Part shown: positions 48,481 to 56,359 of the stretch, in pieces
Numbering within the stretch: position 1 is the stretch's first letter
Layout: every line of letters begins with the position of its first letter
NCBI GenBank assembly: GCA_903862425.1
Contig: CAIOYC010000014.1
Location: 39,175-103,174, forward strand
Direction of reading: 5' to 3'
Source of the DNA: an uncultured Caulobacterales bacterium
Lineage (GTDB): Bacteria > Pseudomonadota > Alphaproteobacteria > Caulobacterales > Caulobacteraceae
Length of the DNA stretch: 64,000 nt
Notes under the pieces: generated by a model
Seen by the model: only the letters and a program-made list of their open reading frames with translations
Database searches by the model: none
What the model was told of the DNA's origin: nothing
Program-made: the position numbers and the translations under genes

Positions 48481-48597
48481 AGTTCGGGTAGACCCTCAGG
48501 TCAACTACAGGCTCGAAGCGCCAGCACAGCGATCTGCTGGGACGCCAAGGGCACGGCTTCACCGCCTGGCAGATCTTCCGACCTCGGCACGGCCCCC

Positions 48598-48813
48598 CTA
48601 ATCTGCGGCGTCGAGCGTTCGCGCTTCTTCAGGCAGCATGATCGGGGCGCCGTTGCGGATCGGATAGGCGAGCCCGGCCTTGCGGCTGATCAGTTCGCCG
48701 CGCTCGCGATCATAGTCCAGCGCCCCGTGGGTGACCGGGCAGACCAGCACTTCGAGCAGGCGCGGATCCACAGCCTGGTCGAAATGGGCATCGAAGTCGA
48801 AATCGTCGCTCAT
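48598..48813 (-). CDS. Trm112 family protein
   Basis: A 71-residue protein with [19 protein letters not shown] and the end [17 protein letters not shown], the bacterial Trm112 (YcaR) pattern. Family members act as small zinc-binding partners that stabilise methyltransferases. Of the usual cysteines only one is kept, so this one may not hold zinc, which is common in alphaproteobacterial members. The ATG at 48813 is preferred; 48831 is an alternative adding six residues. It closes the cnoX-LonN-trm112 run. Confidence 0.85.
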   Translation of the reverse strand: MSDDFDFDAHFDQAVDPRLLEVLVCPVTHGALDYDRERGELISRKAGLAYPIRNGAPIMLPEEARTLDAAD

Positions 48814-48865
48814 CCGCGCTTCATAGCTCATGCAGGCGGCCCTGTTGAGCCCTCCTGGATGGCCC

Positions 48866-49528
48866 TTACTGGATGGGCGGCGGGTGGTCGTCGTCCTCGT
48901 CGCGCCGACCGACCTCGTCGATCTGCAACAGGGCGGTGAGCGCCGCCATCCGCTCGGACAGGGTCGTCGCTTCGACCAGGGCCTGCTTCTCCGCCGGCTC
49001 GAAGGGCAGGGCCATGCACAGGCTGGTGACCAGGGCGTCGGCGGGCGCTTCGCGCGCGGCTTCCCACTCGATGTCCATGCCGCGCCGGTGCAGATAGCTG
49101 CGCAAGGCGTCCAGCAGGGGTTCGCGTTCGAACTCCAGATCCTCGGGCGGGGCGAGATCGGCGGCATAGGTCTCGTAATCGGCGCGCACCTGCCGATAGG
49201 GCGTCGCGGCCGACAGCTCTCTGCCGAGCACGAAGCGGCAGACGCCCGACAGGGTGATCAGATAGCGGCCGTCCTGGGTCTCGGCGAAGCTGGTCACCTT
49301 GCCGGCGCAGCCTACCCGCGCCAGGGCCGGATGCGCCGCATCGCCACCGATGGTCTGCACCATGCCGATGATCCGATCGCCGGCCATGGCGTCGTCGATC
49401 ATGTTCAGATAGCGCGGCTCGAAGATGTTCAGCGGCAACCGCCCGCGTGGCAGGAGCACGGCGGCGTCCAGCGGGAAGACCGGGATCACCTGCGGCAGCT
49501 CGTCCGTCTTGATGAAGCCCTGGGCCAT
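48866..49528 (-). CDS. LON peptidase substrate-binding (N-terminal) domain protein
   Basis: A 220-residue stand-alone Lon N-domain: [25 protein letters not shown] near the start (IPVFPLD...LNIFEPRY) and [17 protein letters not shown] in the centre are diagnostic. There is no ATPase or protease part. Such proteins are thought to bind misfolded or degron-bearing proteins. The ATG at 49528 is ten bases after the cnoX stop, with GGCGAGG ahead of it. The neighbourhood with the chaperone CnoX suggests a protein-quality role. Confidence 0.88.
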   Translation of the reverse strand: MAQGFIKTDELPQVIPVFPLDAAVLLPRGRLPLNIFEPRYLNMIDDAMAGDRIIGMVQTIGGDAAHPALARVGCAGKVTSFAETQDGRYLITLSGVCRFVLGRELSAATPYRQVRADYETYAADLAPPEDLEFEREPLLDALRSYLHRRGMDIEWEAAREAPADALVTSLCMALPFEPAEKQALVEATTLSERMAALTALLQIDEVGRRDEDDDHPPPIQ

Positions 49529-49538
49529 GACCTCGCCT

Positions 49539-50465
49539 TTAGGAAAACAGAAGAGAGGATAGCTTGCGACGACCGTTGCGCGCCACCTCGGATCCGGGAC
49601 CGGCCGCCTCGAACACGGTGAGAAGTTGCTTGCGCGCCGCCTCCTCGTTCCAGGTCCGGTCGCGCTCGATGATGGTGAGCAGGTGGTCGGCGGCGGCCTG
49701 CAGGTCGCCCTGCCCGGCGAGCAGCCCCGCCAGTTCGAAGCGCGCCGCGTGATCGTCAGCATCGGCGGCCAGGCGGGCGTTCAGCGGCGCCGTCTCGCCT
49801 TGCGCCTGTTCGGCCAGGGTGAGGGCGGCGCGCACGGCGTCCAATTCGGGCGACTTTGCCCCGGCCGGCGCCATCGCCACAACCTCCGTGGCCCGCTCGG
49901 TATCGCGGCCGACGAGGTAGCAGCGGGCGAGACCGGCGATGGCTTTCACATTGGTGGGCTCCATCTGCAGGGCCTGGGCATAGGCCTGGGCCGCCCCGCC
50001 CATATCGCCGGCCGCGAGCGCTTCGGCGGCGAAGTCCAGCACGCCGTCGATGTCTGAGGGACCCTGCGGTCCGGCCAGTTCGTCGATGAAGGCCTGAACC
50101 TGGCTGTCGGGCAACGCGCCCTGAAAGCCCTGGAACGCCTTGCCCTGATCGACCACGAAGATGGAGGGGATCGACTGCACCCGGAATTGCTGGGCGATGC
50201 CGGGGTTCTCGTCGATGTTCACCTTGGCGAGACGTACCGCCCCCTTCTTCGAGGTCACCGCCTTCTCCAGCGATGGGGTCAGCTGGCGGCATGGGCCGCA
50301 CCACGGCGCCCACAGGTCGATGACCACCGGGCGGGTTTTGCTCTCCTCGATCACTTCCTGCATGAAGGTGGCGTCGGTCACGTCCACGATGTCGCCGGCC
50401 GCGCCACCGGTCGCGGCGGCCTTCTCAGCAGGCTTGGGGGTGGGCGTCAGGCCGATCAGCGCCAT
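49539..50465 (-). CDS. cnoX: Thioredoxin-TPR chaperedoxin CnoX (YbbN)
   Basis: A 308-residue protein: a thioredoxin domain at about 25-130 and TPR-like helices from 140 to the end (ALAAGDMGGAAQAYAQALQMEP and further repeats). The active site is WCGPC (55-59) with both cysteines, unlike E. coli YbbN, which has SxxC; so it could be redox-active. CnoX protects proteins from oxidation and hands them to GroEL/DnaK. A 22-residue Ala/Pro-rich lead precedes the fold. Confidence 0.9.
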   Translation of the reverse strand: MALIGLTPTPKPAEKAAATGGAAGDIVDVTDATFMQEVIEESKTRPVVIDLWAPWCGPCRQLTPSLEKAVTSKKGAVRLAKVNIDENPGIAQQFRVQSIPSIFVVDQGKAFQGFQGALPDSQVQAFIDELAGPQGPSDIDGVLDFAAEALAAGDMGGAAQAYAQALQMEPTNVKAIAGLARCYLVGRDTERATEVVAMAPAGAKSPELDAVRAALTLAEQAQGETAPLNARLAADADDHAARFELAGLLAGQGDLQAAADHLLTIIERDRTWNEEAARKQLLTVFEAAGPGSEVARNGRRKLSSLLFS

Positions 50466-50526
50466 GAAGGTTCTCCGTTACAGAGCCTAAATGGTCCCGC
50501 ACGGCGACGGCTGCAATCGCCGACCG

Positions 50527-51024
50527 CTATTCTGCGCCAAAGTCCACGATCAACGGGTCCACACCCAGCGCCGCAAGGAAATCAAGGAAGCCCTGCCGCG
50601 AGACCGCCGTGGTGGCGTCGTTGGACAGGGGGTGGAAGTTGACGGTCTCGTGCGCGATCAAAGCGGCGTCGAGCACGAAGCGCACCCTGTGCTCCTGGTC
50701 GTTGATCAGGGCGAAGGCGGTGACCGAGCCAGGGGTGACGCCCAGGGCCTCGTAAAGCCGCTCGGGCGAGCCGAACGATAGCCGCCCCGAGCCGATGCGC
50801 GCGGGCAGGGTCTTCAGGTCGATCCGGGTCTCGCCGAGGGCGGAAATCAGCCAGAGCTGCCCCCTGTGGTCCTTAAGGAATAGATTCTTGGTGTGGGCGC
50901 CGGGCAAGGCCGCCTTGATCTCGTGCCCCTCGTCCACGCGAAACACGCGCGCGTGGCGGTGAGTGCGGTGGGCGATGCCGTGGGCGTCGAACACGGCGAA
51001 CAGGTCCGCCTCGCTCGCCGGCAC
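50527..51024 (-). CDS. Prolyl-tRNA editing deacylase, ProX type
   Basis: A 165-residue YbaK-fold protein starting with GTG at 51024. Features: [24 protein letters not shown] with the catalytic-site lysine, [20 protein letters not shown] and [12 protein letters not shown] near the end. The KNLFL and LGVTPGSV motifs place it with ProXp-ala, which clears Ala-tRNA(Pro). It is three bases downstream of the HIT gene in the yggT-mch-HIT-ProX run. Confidence 0.88.
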   Translation of the reverse strand: MPASEADLFAVFDAHGIAHRTHRHARVFRVDEGHEIKAALPGAHTKNLFLKDHRGQLWLISALGETRIDLKTLPARIGSGRLSFGSPERLYEALGVTPGSVTAFALINDQEHRVRFVLDAALIAHETVNFHPLSNDATTAVSRQGFLDFLAALGVDPLIVDFGAE

Positions 51025-51027
51025 GGT

Positions 51028-51453
51028 CTAGAGCCCCAGGGCGTCGCGGGCGGCGGCGGTGGCCACCACGCGCGATCCTTCCGAATAGGGTTGGGCCTGA
51101 CCCACGCCCCAGACCGGTGAGGGCCAGGCAGCGTCATCCCGGCGGCGGCCGATCACGTGCACGTGCAGCTGCGGCGTCACATTGCCCAGCGCCGCCACGT
51201 TGAGCTTGATCACCGGGCGCAGCAGCGCCTCGCCCATGCGGCGCACGGCCCCCATGGCCGCGATCTGCTCCTCCATCAGCCGGTGGCGGTCCTCAGCGGG
51301 CAGGTGGTCGAGGTCGGCGACGTCCACGCGGCGCGGGATCAGGATCAGCCAGGGCCAGCGGGCGTCGTTCTGCATGCGCACGCAGCACAGGTCGAGCTCG
51401 CCGATCGGCACCGACGACGCCTCGAAATCGGTGTGCAGGGCGAAGTCGGCCAT
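51028..51453 (-). CDS. HIT family protein (QxHxH variant)
   Basis: A 141-residue HIT-fold protein. The motif is PQLHVHVIGR, that is Q-x-H-x-H-x-x, so the first histidine of the classic triad is Gln; the nucleophilic middle position is kept. This variant is a recognised subgroup with AWPSPVWG after the motif, as here. Substrates of the group are not defined; nucleotide hydrolysis is assumed. It sits three bases after mch. Confidence 0.85.
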   Translation of the reverse strand: MADFALHTDFEASSVPIGELDLCCVRMQNDARWPWLILIPRRVDVADLDHLPAEDRHRLMEEQIAAMGAVRRMGEALLRPVIKLNVAALGNVTPQLHVHVIGRRRDDAAWPSPVWGVGQAQPYSEGSRVVATAAARDALGL

Positions 51454-51456
51454 GGC

Positions 51457-52509
51457 TCAGGCCGACCGGCGCGGGATCGCCGCCCAGTAGTCGAAGTCGA
51501 GCAGGACTTCCGGCGGGAAAGTCCCCTTCTCGTCCTTGTCGGGGAAATCCGTACAGGGCCGGTCGGCGGTGGCCACGAGGCGCAGGCGCAGAGCGCCCAC
51601 GGTGGGCGACAGCTCGGCCCTGTCCAGCACCTGCGACCACGCAAAGATGGTCCGCCCGGCGAAGAAGGGGTTCACATGCCGCCCGGCATTGATCGCCAAC
51701 ATCATGCCGGTGTTCTGCAGGCCGTTAAAGGTGAGGGCGCGGGCGGTGGAGATGACCACGCCGCCATAGACCAGCCTCCGCCCGGTGGGGTCCTTGGCGC
51801 GCTCGAACTGGTTGAAGTGAACCTTGGCGGTGTTCTGATACAGGCGCGTGGCCATCTGGGCCTCCGCCTCCTCGATCGCCATGCCGTCCACATGGTCGAT
51901 CTTCTCGCCGACCGCATAGTCCTCATAGGCGTGCGGCGCGCCGGCGGCGGCGAAGTCGTAGCCGGAAAAGTCGAGGCCCGACGGCAGGACGAGGTCGCTC
52001 GCCGCCACGGCGGCGGCGGTGGGGGGCACGTGCTCGGCCGGGGCAGGCGCGGCCTCCTCGCCCTTGCGCACCAGCACCCAGCGCACATAGCTCAGCACGG
52101 CCTCCTCGCCGCAGAAGCCGGTGGTGCGCACATAGACCACGCCCGACTTGCGGTTGGAGGTCTCCTTCAGCCCGATCACTTCCGAAGTGGCATGCAAGGT
52201 CTCGCCCGCGCTCACCGAACGCAGGAACCGGCCCTCCGCATAGCCGAGATTGGCCACGGCGTTCAGCGAGATGTCCGGCACCGTCTTGCCGAACACGGTG
52301 TGGAAGACCAGCAGCGGGTCGAGCGGCGCCGCGTTCAGGCCGCAGGCCCTCGCGAAGACATCGGAAGAATAGAGCGCGTGGCGTCCGCCATAGAAGGCGG
52401 TGTAGAGCCGCTGGTCGCCGGGGGAGAGGGTGCGCGGCGTGGCGTGCGCCAGGGTCTCGCCCAGTCGGAAATCCTCGAAGAACCGGCCCGGATCGGTCTT
52501 GCTCATCAT
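51457..52509 (-). CDS. mch: Mesaconyl-CoA hydratase (MaoC-type, ethylmalonyl-CoA pathway)
   Basis: A 350-residue double-hotdog protein. The start KTDPGRFFEDFRLGETLAHA, then ATPRTLSPGDQRLYTAFYGG, VFGKTVPDISLNAVANLGYA and KETSNRKSGVVYVRTTG, match mesaconyl-CoA hydratase closely. It adds water to mesaconyl-CoA to give methylmalyl-CoA in the ethylmalonyl-CoA route for acetyl-CoA assimilation. Two tandem ATGs (52509, 52506) exist. No other pathway gene is near; the yggT stop is nine bases upstream. Use of the whole pathway by this organism is inference. Confidence 0.85.
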   Translation of the reverse strand: MMSKTDPGRFFEDFRLGETLAHATPRTLSPGDQRLYTAFYGGRHALYSSDVFARACGLNAAPLDPLLVFHTVFGKTVPDISLNAVANLGYAEGRFLRSVSAGETLHATSEVIGLKETSNRKSGVVYVRTTGFCGEEAVLSYVRWVLVRKGEEAAPAPAEHVPPTAAAVAASDLVLPSGLDFSGYDFAAAGAPHAYEDYAVGEKIDHVDGMAIEEAEAQMATRLYQNTAKVHFNQFERAKDPTGRRLVYGGVVISTARALTFNGLQNTGMMLAINAGRHVNPFFAGRTIFAWSQVLDRAELSPTVGALRLRLVATADRPCTDFPDKDEKGTFPPEVLLDFDYWAAIPRRSA

Positions 52510-52518
52510 ACGCTCGGC

Positions 52519-52851
52519 TTAAAGGCCGCCGCCGGCCATGAGGCTGATCTGCAGCATCAGCGACCGGATCAGGATTTTCACCACCTCGCACACCAAAAAG
52601 AAGATCAGCGGGCTGAGGTCGAGTCCGGCGATGGACGGCAGGAAGCGGCGGATGGGGAAGAGCAGCCGGTCCGACACGTTCTCCAAGGTGGAGACGATCT
52701 GGTAGACCATGCGGTTGCGCACATTGATCACGTCGAAGGCGATCAGCCACGACAGGATCACCGCGATCACCACCACCAGCTCCAGCAGGCCGATCAGCCA
52801 GGAGACGAGGCCGAGCAGCTGGACGAGCAGGTTGGCGAGGGCGGGGGACAT
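52519..52851 (-). CDS. yggT: YggT family membrane protein
   Basis: A 110-residue protein with two hydrophobic regions, LLELVVVIAVILSWLIAF and IFFLVCEVVKILI, and the central signature RMVYQIVSTLENVSDRLLFPIRRFLP ending LDLSPLIFF (NVSDRLLFPIRRFLP quoted for identification). YggT proteins are small inner-membrane proteins tied to osmotic tolerance and division-site positioning. It heads the run of yggT, mch, HIT and ProX. Confidence 0.92.
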   Translation of the reverse strand: MSPALANLLVQLLGLVSWLIGLLELVVVIAVILSWLIAFDVINVRNRMVYQIVSTLENVSDRLLFPIRRFLPSIAGLDLSPLIFFLVCEVVKILIRSLMLQISLMAGGGL

Positions 52852-52936
52852 GGCGGCTCCGGCGGGCCGCAGGGGCGGCGCTTAGAGCTCCGCTCCTACC
52901 TTGACGCCGCAGGAGCCGCAAGCGAGTGCGCTCGCC

Positions 52937-52965
52937 TTGACACGACGTGCCTGCTCGCCCTATCA
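52937..52965 (+). promoter_or_regulatory. Predicted promoter for tRNA-Ala
   Basis: TTGACA (52937-52942), a 17-base spacer and CTATCA (52960-52965). Transcription would begin near 52972, about 20 bases before the mature tRNA end, a typical precursor length. The exact -35 box and position make this one of the clearer promoters in the window. Confidence 0.65.
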
Positions 52966-52992
52966 GCGCGCCTCATCCTGCTGGCCTGGCAG

Positions 52993-53068
52993 GGGGCCGT
53001 AGCTCAGTTGGTAGAGCGCCTCGTTCGCAATGAGGAGGTCAGGGGTTCGACTCCCCTCGGCTCCACCA
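52993..53068 (+). tRNA. tRNA-Ala (anticodon CGC)
   Basis: A 76-base cloverleaf. The acceptor stem GGGGCCG pairs with CGGCTCC (one G-U), the D arm has AGCTCAGTTGGTAGAGC, the anticodon stem-loop is CCTCG-TTCGCAA-TGAGG giving CGC at positions 34-36, and the T arm is AGGGG-TTCGACT-CCCCT. The 3' end is A followed by an encoded CCA at 53066-53068. It reads GCG, a frequent Ala codon in such GC-rich genomes. Confidence 0.97.
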
Positions 53069-53089
53069 GGACCCCCACCGACATCCTGC

Positions 53090-53272
53090 CTATCCGAAGT
53101 GCGGCAGCAGGCCCACCACGATGGCGACGACGCCCGTGGCGCCGATGACGATCAGGGCGTCGCGCAAGGCTCGACCGGCCGAGCCGCCGCGCTTTCGGGC
53201 CTGGGGGGATAGTGTCTCGTCCTGGATCATCGGCGGCTCCTCGAAGCCGGCCTTCATCAAGATTTGGTCCAC
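53090..53272 (-). CDS. Small single-span membrane protein, hypothetical
   Basis: A 60-residue frame starting with GTG at 53272. The N-terminal 40 residues are polar (with [14 protein letters not shown]), then one membrane helix, [18 protein letters not shown], ends the protein: the topology of a tail-anchored peptide. An inner ATG (residue 6) is another possible start. Coding status rests on the clean helix and composition only. No family recognised. Confidence 0.45.
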   Translation of the reverse strand: MDQILMKAGFEEPPMIQDETLSPQARKRGGSAGRALRDALIVIGATGVVAIVVGLLPHFG

Positions 53273-53462
53273 CCTGTCCCGTCATCCGGCGTTAAGCTTA
53301 AGCCTGTGGCCAAGGCGTGCGGATCAGCCTAGCGTGGTCGCCAATCGTCTGGCTCGGCTTCCCATCCGGTTGTAAAACAATGTCAACGGGACTGGACGTC
53401 GGAACCCGACGCATACATCTAGGTTAACCGCTGCAATGACGATGGCGGGAGGGACGAAACCG

Positions 53463-53690
53463 ATGGTCAAGGTCAGTCGCGCGAACTGGTGGGCGATAGG
53501 CGCTTTGTCGTTCTGCGTGCTCGTCTGGGGCGTGGGCGTCTTCTCGGTGTCAAAGACCGCCCATCTCTACGCCAATCGCAGCCATGCCGGTTTCCGCCAT
53601 GACGTCATCGCCAAGGCGCGCGAGCGTTGGGTCGATTTCAAGCATACGGTCGGCGCGCCCGCGGTAAAGCCGGCTGAGTCGGCGCTCTAG
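53463..53690 (+). CDS. Small single-span membrane protein, hypothetical
   Basis: A 75-residue protein. The ATG at 53463 has GGGAGGG about eight bases before it, better than the frame start at 53436. It has a short basic head (MVKVSRANWW), one helix (AIGALSFCVLVWGVGVFSV) and a 45-residue basic/Ala-rich tail likely on the outer side. Family unknown. It is convergent with the next minus-strand gene, 33 bases away. Confidence 0.55.
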   Translation: MVKVSRANWWAIGALSFCVLVWGVGVFSVSKTAHLYANRSHAGFRHDVIAKARERWVDFKHTVGAPAVKPAESAL

Positions 53691-53723
53691 ACCAAGCCGA
53701 AGGCCGGACGCTCTCGGAGCGGG

Positions 53724-54143
53724 CTAGAACGGAATTTGCTGCGCCGGTTGCTGCTTGGTGGTCGGCACGGCGCCGGTGACGGGCTGGCCCGGTACGATCG
53801 GCAGGGCGGGCGGGTTGGGACTGATATCCGGCGCATCGGCGTCTGCAGTATCCGCGGCCTCCTTGGCCTTCCTGGCGACGTGGGCGGCCGCGCTGGCCTG
53901 CATCTCCTCGCGCGTCCAGCGACGCACATCGGCCTCCGTCACCGGCGGCGCGACCAGGGCCTGGGCGTTGGCGACGGTCTTGATCGGCGCCACTACCTCG
54001 CCCGAATCGGCGTCCGGCCCGCTCGCGCCCTTCAGCTTGCTCACCGCGCCGAAGGCGAAGCCCGCCACGGCCGCAAGCAGGATAATCCAGCCGGCGGCGG
54101 TGATCGCCGCGCGCGGCATGGGCTTGGGGTCCATCGTCGTCAT
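53724..54143 (-). CDS. Membrane-anchored hypothetical protein
   Basis: A 139-residue protein with one N-terminal helix (ITAAGWIILLAAVAGFAFGAV), an Ala/charged middle with ADVRRWTREEMQASAAAHVARKA as a likely helix, and a Pro-rich end. It looks like a small type II membrane protein with its bulk in the periplasm. No domain is recognised. The start codon is not certain; an ATG at 54134 is nearly as good. Confidence 0.6.
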   Translation of the reverse strand: MTTMDPKPMPRAAITAAGWIILLAAVAGFAFGAVSKLKGASGPDADSGEVVAPIKTVANAQALVAPPVTEADVRRWTREEMQASAAAHVARKAKEAADTADADAPDISPNPPALPIVPGQPVTGAVPTTKQQPAQQIPF

Positions 54144-54443
54144 GGGCTCAGCCTAGCCTGCCGGACGCACTCCCGGAAAGCCCCCAACCGGTTATCCATT
54201 GACTTTCGGTGCAAAAGCGCCCATCTGCCGCCCAGTTCTGCATCGCCCCGGTGATGCGCGAGGTCGACCGCGTGAAGGGATGGTCCCAGGTTTGGGTCCG
54301 TTCAGCCTGTCCCCCGCTCTGAGCTTCACCCGACGCCGGGCCCACGCAGGCGTTTCCAAAAATACACCGCGTCCCGGCGCCGGCATTCCTGCCGGGCGTC
54401 CGTTCGGCGCATCCGGCGGCACACGTCCGCCCAAGGATTCACT
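54144..54443. other. 300-base divergent region / long leader of the DEAD-box helicase gene
   Basis: No gene is seen. A TTGACT at about 54198 and a hairpin CCGGCA-TTCC-TGCCGG near 54378-54394 are the only structures found. If the promoter is near 54198 the helicase mRNA would have a leader of about 200 bases, as is usual for cold-regulated RNA helicase genes, but no clear -10 box supports that start. Confidence 0.4.
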
Positions 54444-56033
54444 TTGACCACTTTCAATGACTTCGGCCTGAACCCGGCCATCGCCAAGGCCGTCATCGCC
54501 AAAGGCTATTCCATTCCCACCCCGATCCAGGCCCAGGCGATTCCGCCGGTGATGGCCGGCAAGGATCTGCTGGGCGTCGCCCAGACCGGCACCGGCAAGA
54601 CCGCCGCCTTCGCCCTGCCGATCCTGCACCGCCTAGCGGCGATTCACGTCAAGCCCGCGCCGCGCCACTGCCGCGTGCTGGTGCTGTCCCCCACCCGTGA
54701 GCTGGCCACCCAGATCGCCGACAATTTCAAGGCTTACGGCGCTTCGCTCGGCCTGTCGGTCGCGGTGATCTTCGGCGGCGTGAAGTACGGCGCGCAGATC
54801 AAGGCGCTGAACCAGGGCGTCGACGTGCTGGTCGCCACCCCTGGCCGTTTGATCGACCATATGAACGAGGGGCACCTGAACCTCTCGGCCACCGAGGTCT
54901 TCGTCCTCGACGAGGCGGACCAGATGCTCGACCTCGGCTTCTTCCAGCCGATCCGCAAGATCGTCGCCAAGCTGCCGATGAAGCGCCAGAACCTGTTCTT
55001 CTCGGCCACCATGCCTAAGGAGATCAAGGCCCTGGCCTCCGACCTGCTGAACAGCCCGGTGGAGGTCTCGGTCACCCCGCCCTCGACCACGGTCGACCGG
55101 GTGGACCAGCAGGTGCTGTTCGTGGAGACGGCCCGCAAGCGCGTCCTGCTGGCCGAGCTTTACGCCAATGCCGACCTGTCGCGCACCATCGTCTTCACCC
55201 GCACCAAGCGCGGCGCCGACAAGGTGGCCAAGCACCTCGGCATGTGCGGTGTCGACGCCGCCGCCATCCACGGCGACAAGTCTCAGCCACAGCGTGAAAA
55301 GGCCCTCGCCGCGTTCAAGGCCGGCCAGATCCGCGCCCTCGTGGCTACCGACATCGCCGCCCGCGGCATCGACGTCTCCGAAGTGACCCACGTGATCAAC
55401 TTCGAACTGCCCAACGTGCCGGAAAGCTATGTTCACCGTATCGGCCGGACGGCTCGCGCGGGTCTGACCGGCAAAGCGATCAGCCTGGTGGGCGATGACG
55501 AGCGCAACCTGCTGCGCGATATCCAGAAGGTGACGCGCCAGACCATCCCGACCTTTGACCGTCGCAACGACAAATACCTGGCCCAGGCCCAGGCGGCGGA
55601 GGCCCATCTCGGCTTCGACGCTCCGGGCAAGGGCGAGGGCTTGGAAAGCCGCGAAGCCGGCGGCGGAAACAAGGATCGCCGCGGCGGTCGGGGCGGCCAG
55701 GCTCAGGGTCAAGGTCCTCAGGGTCGGGGTCAGGCGCAGGGCAAGCCCGGCGCGCCCGGCAAGACCTCCAACAAGCAACGCCAGAAGTTCCGCAGCGGCG
55801 GTCCCCGGCGCGAAGGCGCCCCGGCGGTCGGCGGCGGCGGCCACGGTCACGTGCGTGACGACGCCCGTCAGGTGGATGGCCACCGCAGCGACAGTCGTCC
55901 GGCCGGTCGCTACGGCGCACCGAGCTCGGGCTACGAACCCCTAAAGGCGGAAGCCGGCGGTGATGCGGGCGTGGCCCTGAAGCGCAAGCGCCGTCGTCGT
56001 CCTGGCAATGGCCCAAGCGCCACAGCCTCCTGA
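54444..56033 (+). CDS. DEAD-box RNA helicase, RhlE-like, TTG start
   Basis: A 529-residue helicase. The Q motif is FNDFGLNPAI...PTPIQAQAIP, Walker A AQTGTGKTAAF, DEAD box VLDEADQMLD, SAT in FFSATMPKEI, and motif VI HRIGRTARAG. After about residue 375 comes a Gly/Arg/Gln-rich basic tail, disordered, for RNA binding. The start is TTG at 54444: AAGGA (54433-54437) is six bases ahead and the conserved FNDFGL follows in a few codons with no ATG or GTG available. It probably works in ribosome assembly or mRNA turnover. Confidence 0.92.
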   Translation: MTTFNDFGLNPAIAKAVIAKGYSIPTPIQAQAIPPVMAGKDLLGVAQTGTGKTAAFALPILHRLAAIHVKPAPRHCRVLVLSPTRELATQIADNFKAYGASLGLSVAVIFGGVKYGAQIKALNQGVDVLVATPGRLIDHMNEGHLNLSATEVFVLDEADQMLDLGFFQPIRKIVAKLPMKRQNLFFSATMPKEIKALASDLLNSPVEVSVTPPSTTVDRVDQQVLFVETARKRVLLAELYANADLSRTIVFTRTKRGADKVAKHLGMCGVDAAAIHGDKSQPQREKALAAFKAGQIRALVATDIAARGIDVSEVTHVINFELPNVPESYVHRIGRTARAGLTGKAISLVGDDERNLLRDIQKVTRQTIPTFDRRNDKYLAQAQAAEAHLGFDAPGKGEGLESREAGGGNKDRRGGRGGQAQGQGPQGRGQAQGKPGAPGKTSNKQRQKFRSGGPRREGAPAVGGGGHGHVRDDARQVDGHRSDSRPAGRYGAPSSGYEPLKAEAGGDAGVALKRKRRRRPGNGPSATAS

Positions 56034-56055
56034 ACCTTCGACGTCTCAAGACGCA

Positions 56056-56089
56056 GAAACGGCGGCTGGATGGCTCCAGCCGCCGTTTC
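56056..56089. terminator. Bidirectional hairpin terminator
   Basis: A perfect 14-bp stem, GAAACGGCGGCTGG (56056-56069) against CCAGCCGCCGTTTC (56076-56089), with a six-base loop ATGGCT. It sits in the 80 bases between the convergent helicase and CsbD genes. The stem ends in TTTC on the plus strand and in TTTC on the minus strand, so it can serve both, though neither T run is long. Confidence 0.85.
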
Positions 56090-56113
56090 CATGTCTGCCG
56101 TTAAAGGCTTGGA

Positions 56114-56281
56114 CTACTTCAGAGCGTCCTGAACCTTGCCGGCCTTGTTCTGAACATTGCCGACAGTCTTTTCGGCGACACCCTTAGCTTCCAGTTCGTG
56201 GTTGCCAGTGATCTTGCCGGCGGCTTCCTTGATGGAGCCGGAGATTTTCTTGGCGGCGCCTTCGATACGATTATCGCTCAT
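56114..56281 (-). CDS. CsbD family stress protein
   Basis: A 55-residue protein beginning at the ATG at 56281, with GGAGAG just ahead. NRIEGAAKKISGSIKEAAGKI and GVAEKTVGNVQNKAGKVQDA are the paired amphipathic helices of CsbD (UPF0337). These small, abundant proteins are induced by general stress in many bacteria; no activity is known. The longer frame to 56326 adds unrelated residues. Confidence 0.9.
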   Translation of the reverse strand: MSDNRIEGAAKKISGSIKEAAGKITGNHELEAKGVAEKTVGNVQNKAGKVQDALK

Positions 56282-56359
56282 CTCAACTCTCCAGGTTTGG
56301 CCAGGTGGCCGTGAGTTCGGGGTCAAAACGCTGCTCAGCTAAGCCGGTTCCGCGGCGCA

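Noticed and set aside
53090..53285. Longer minus-strand frame of 93 codons running over the tRNA
   Set aside because: It reads across tRNA-Ala; only the separate frame at 53090-53272 has a sensible membrane helix.
55600..56030. Tandem DNA repeat in the helicase tail
   Set aside because: It is only Gly/Arg/Gln-rich coding bias of a disordered tail, with no regular repeat unit.
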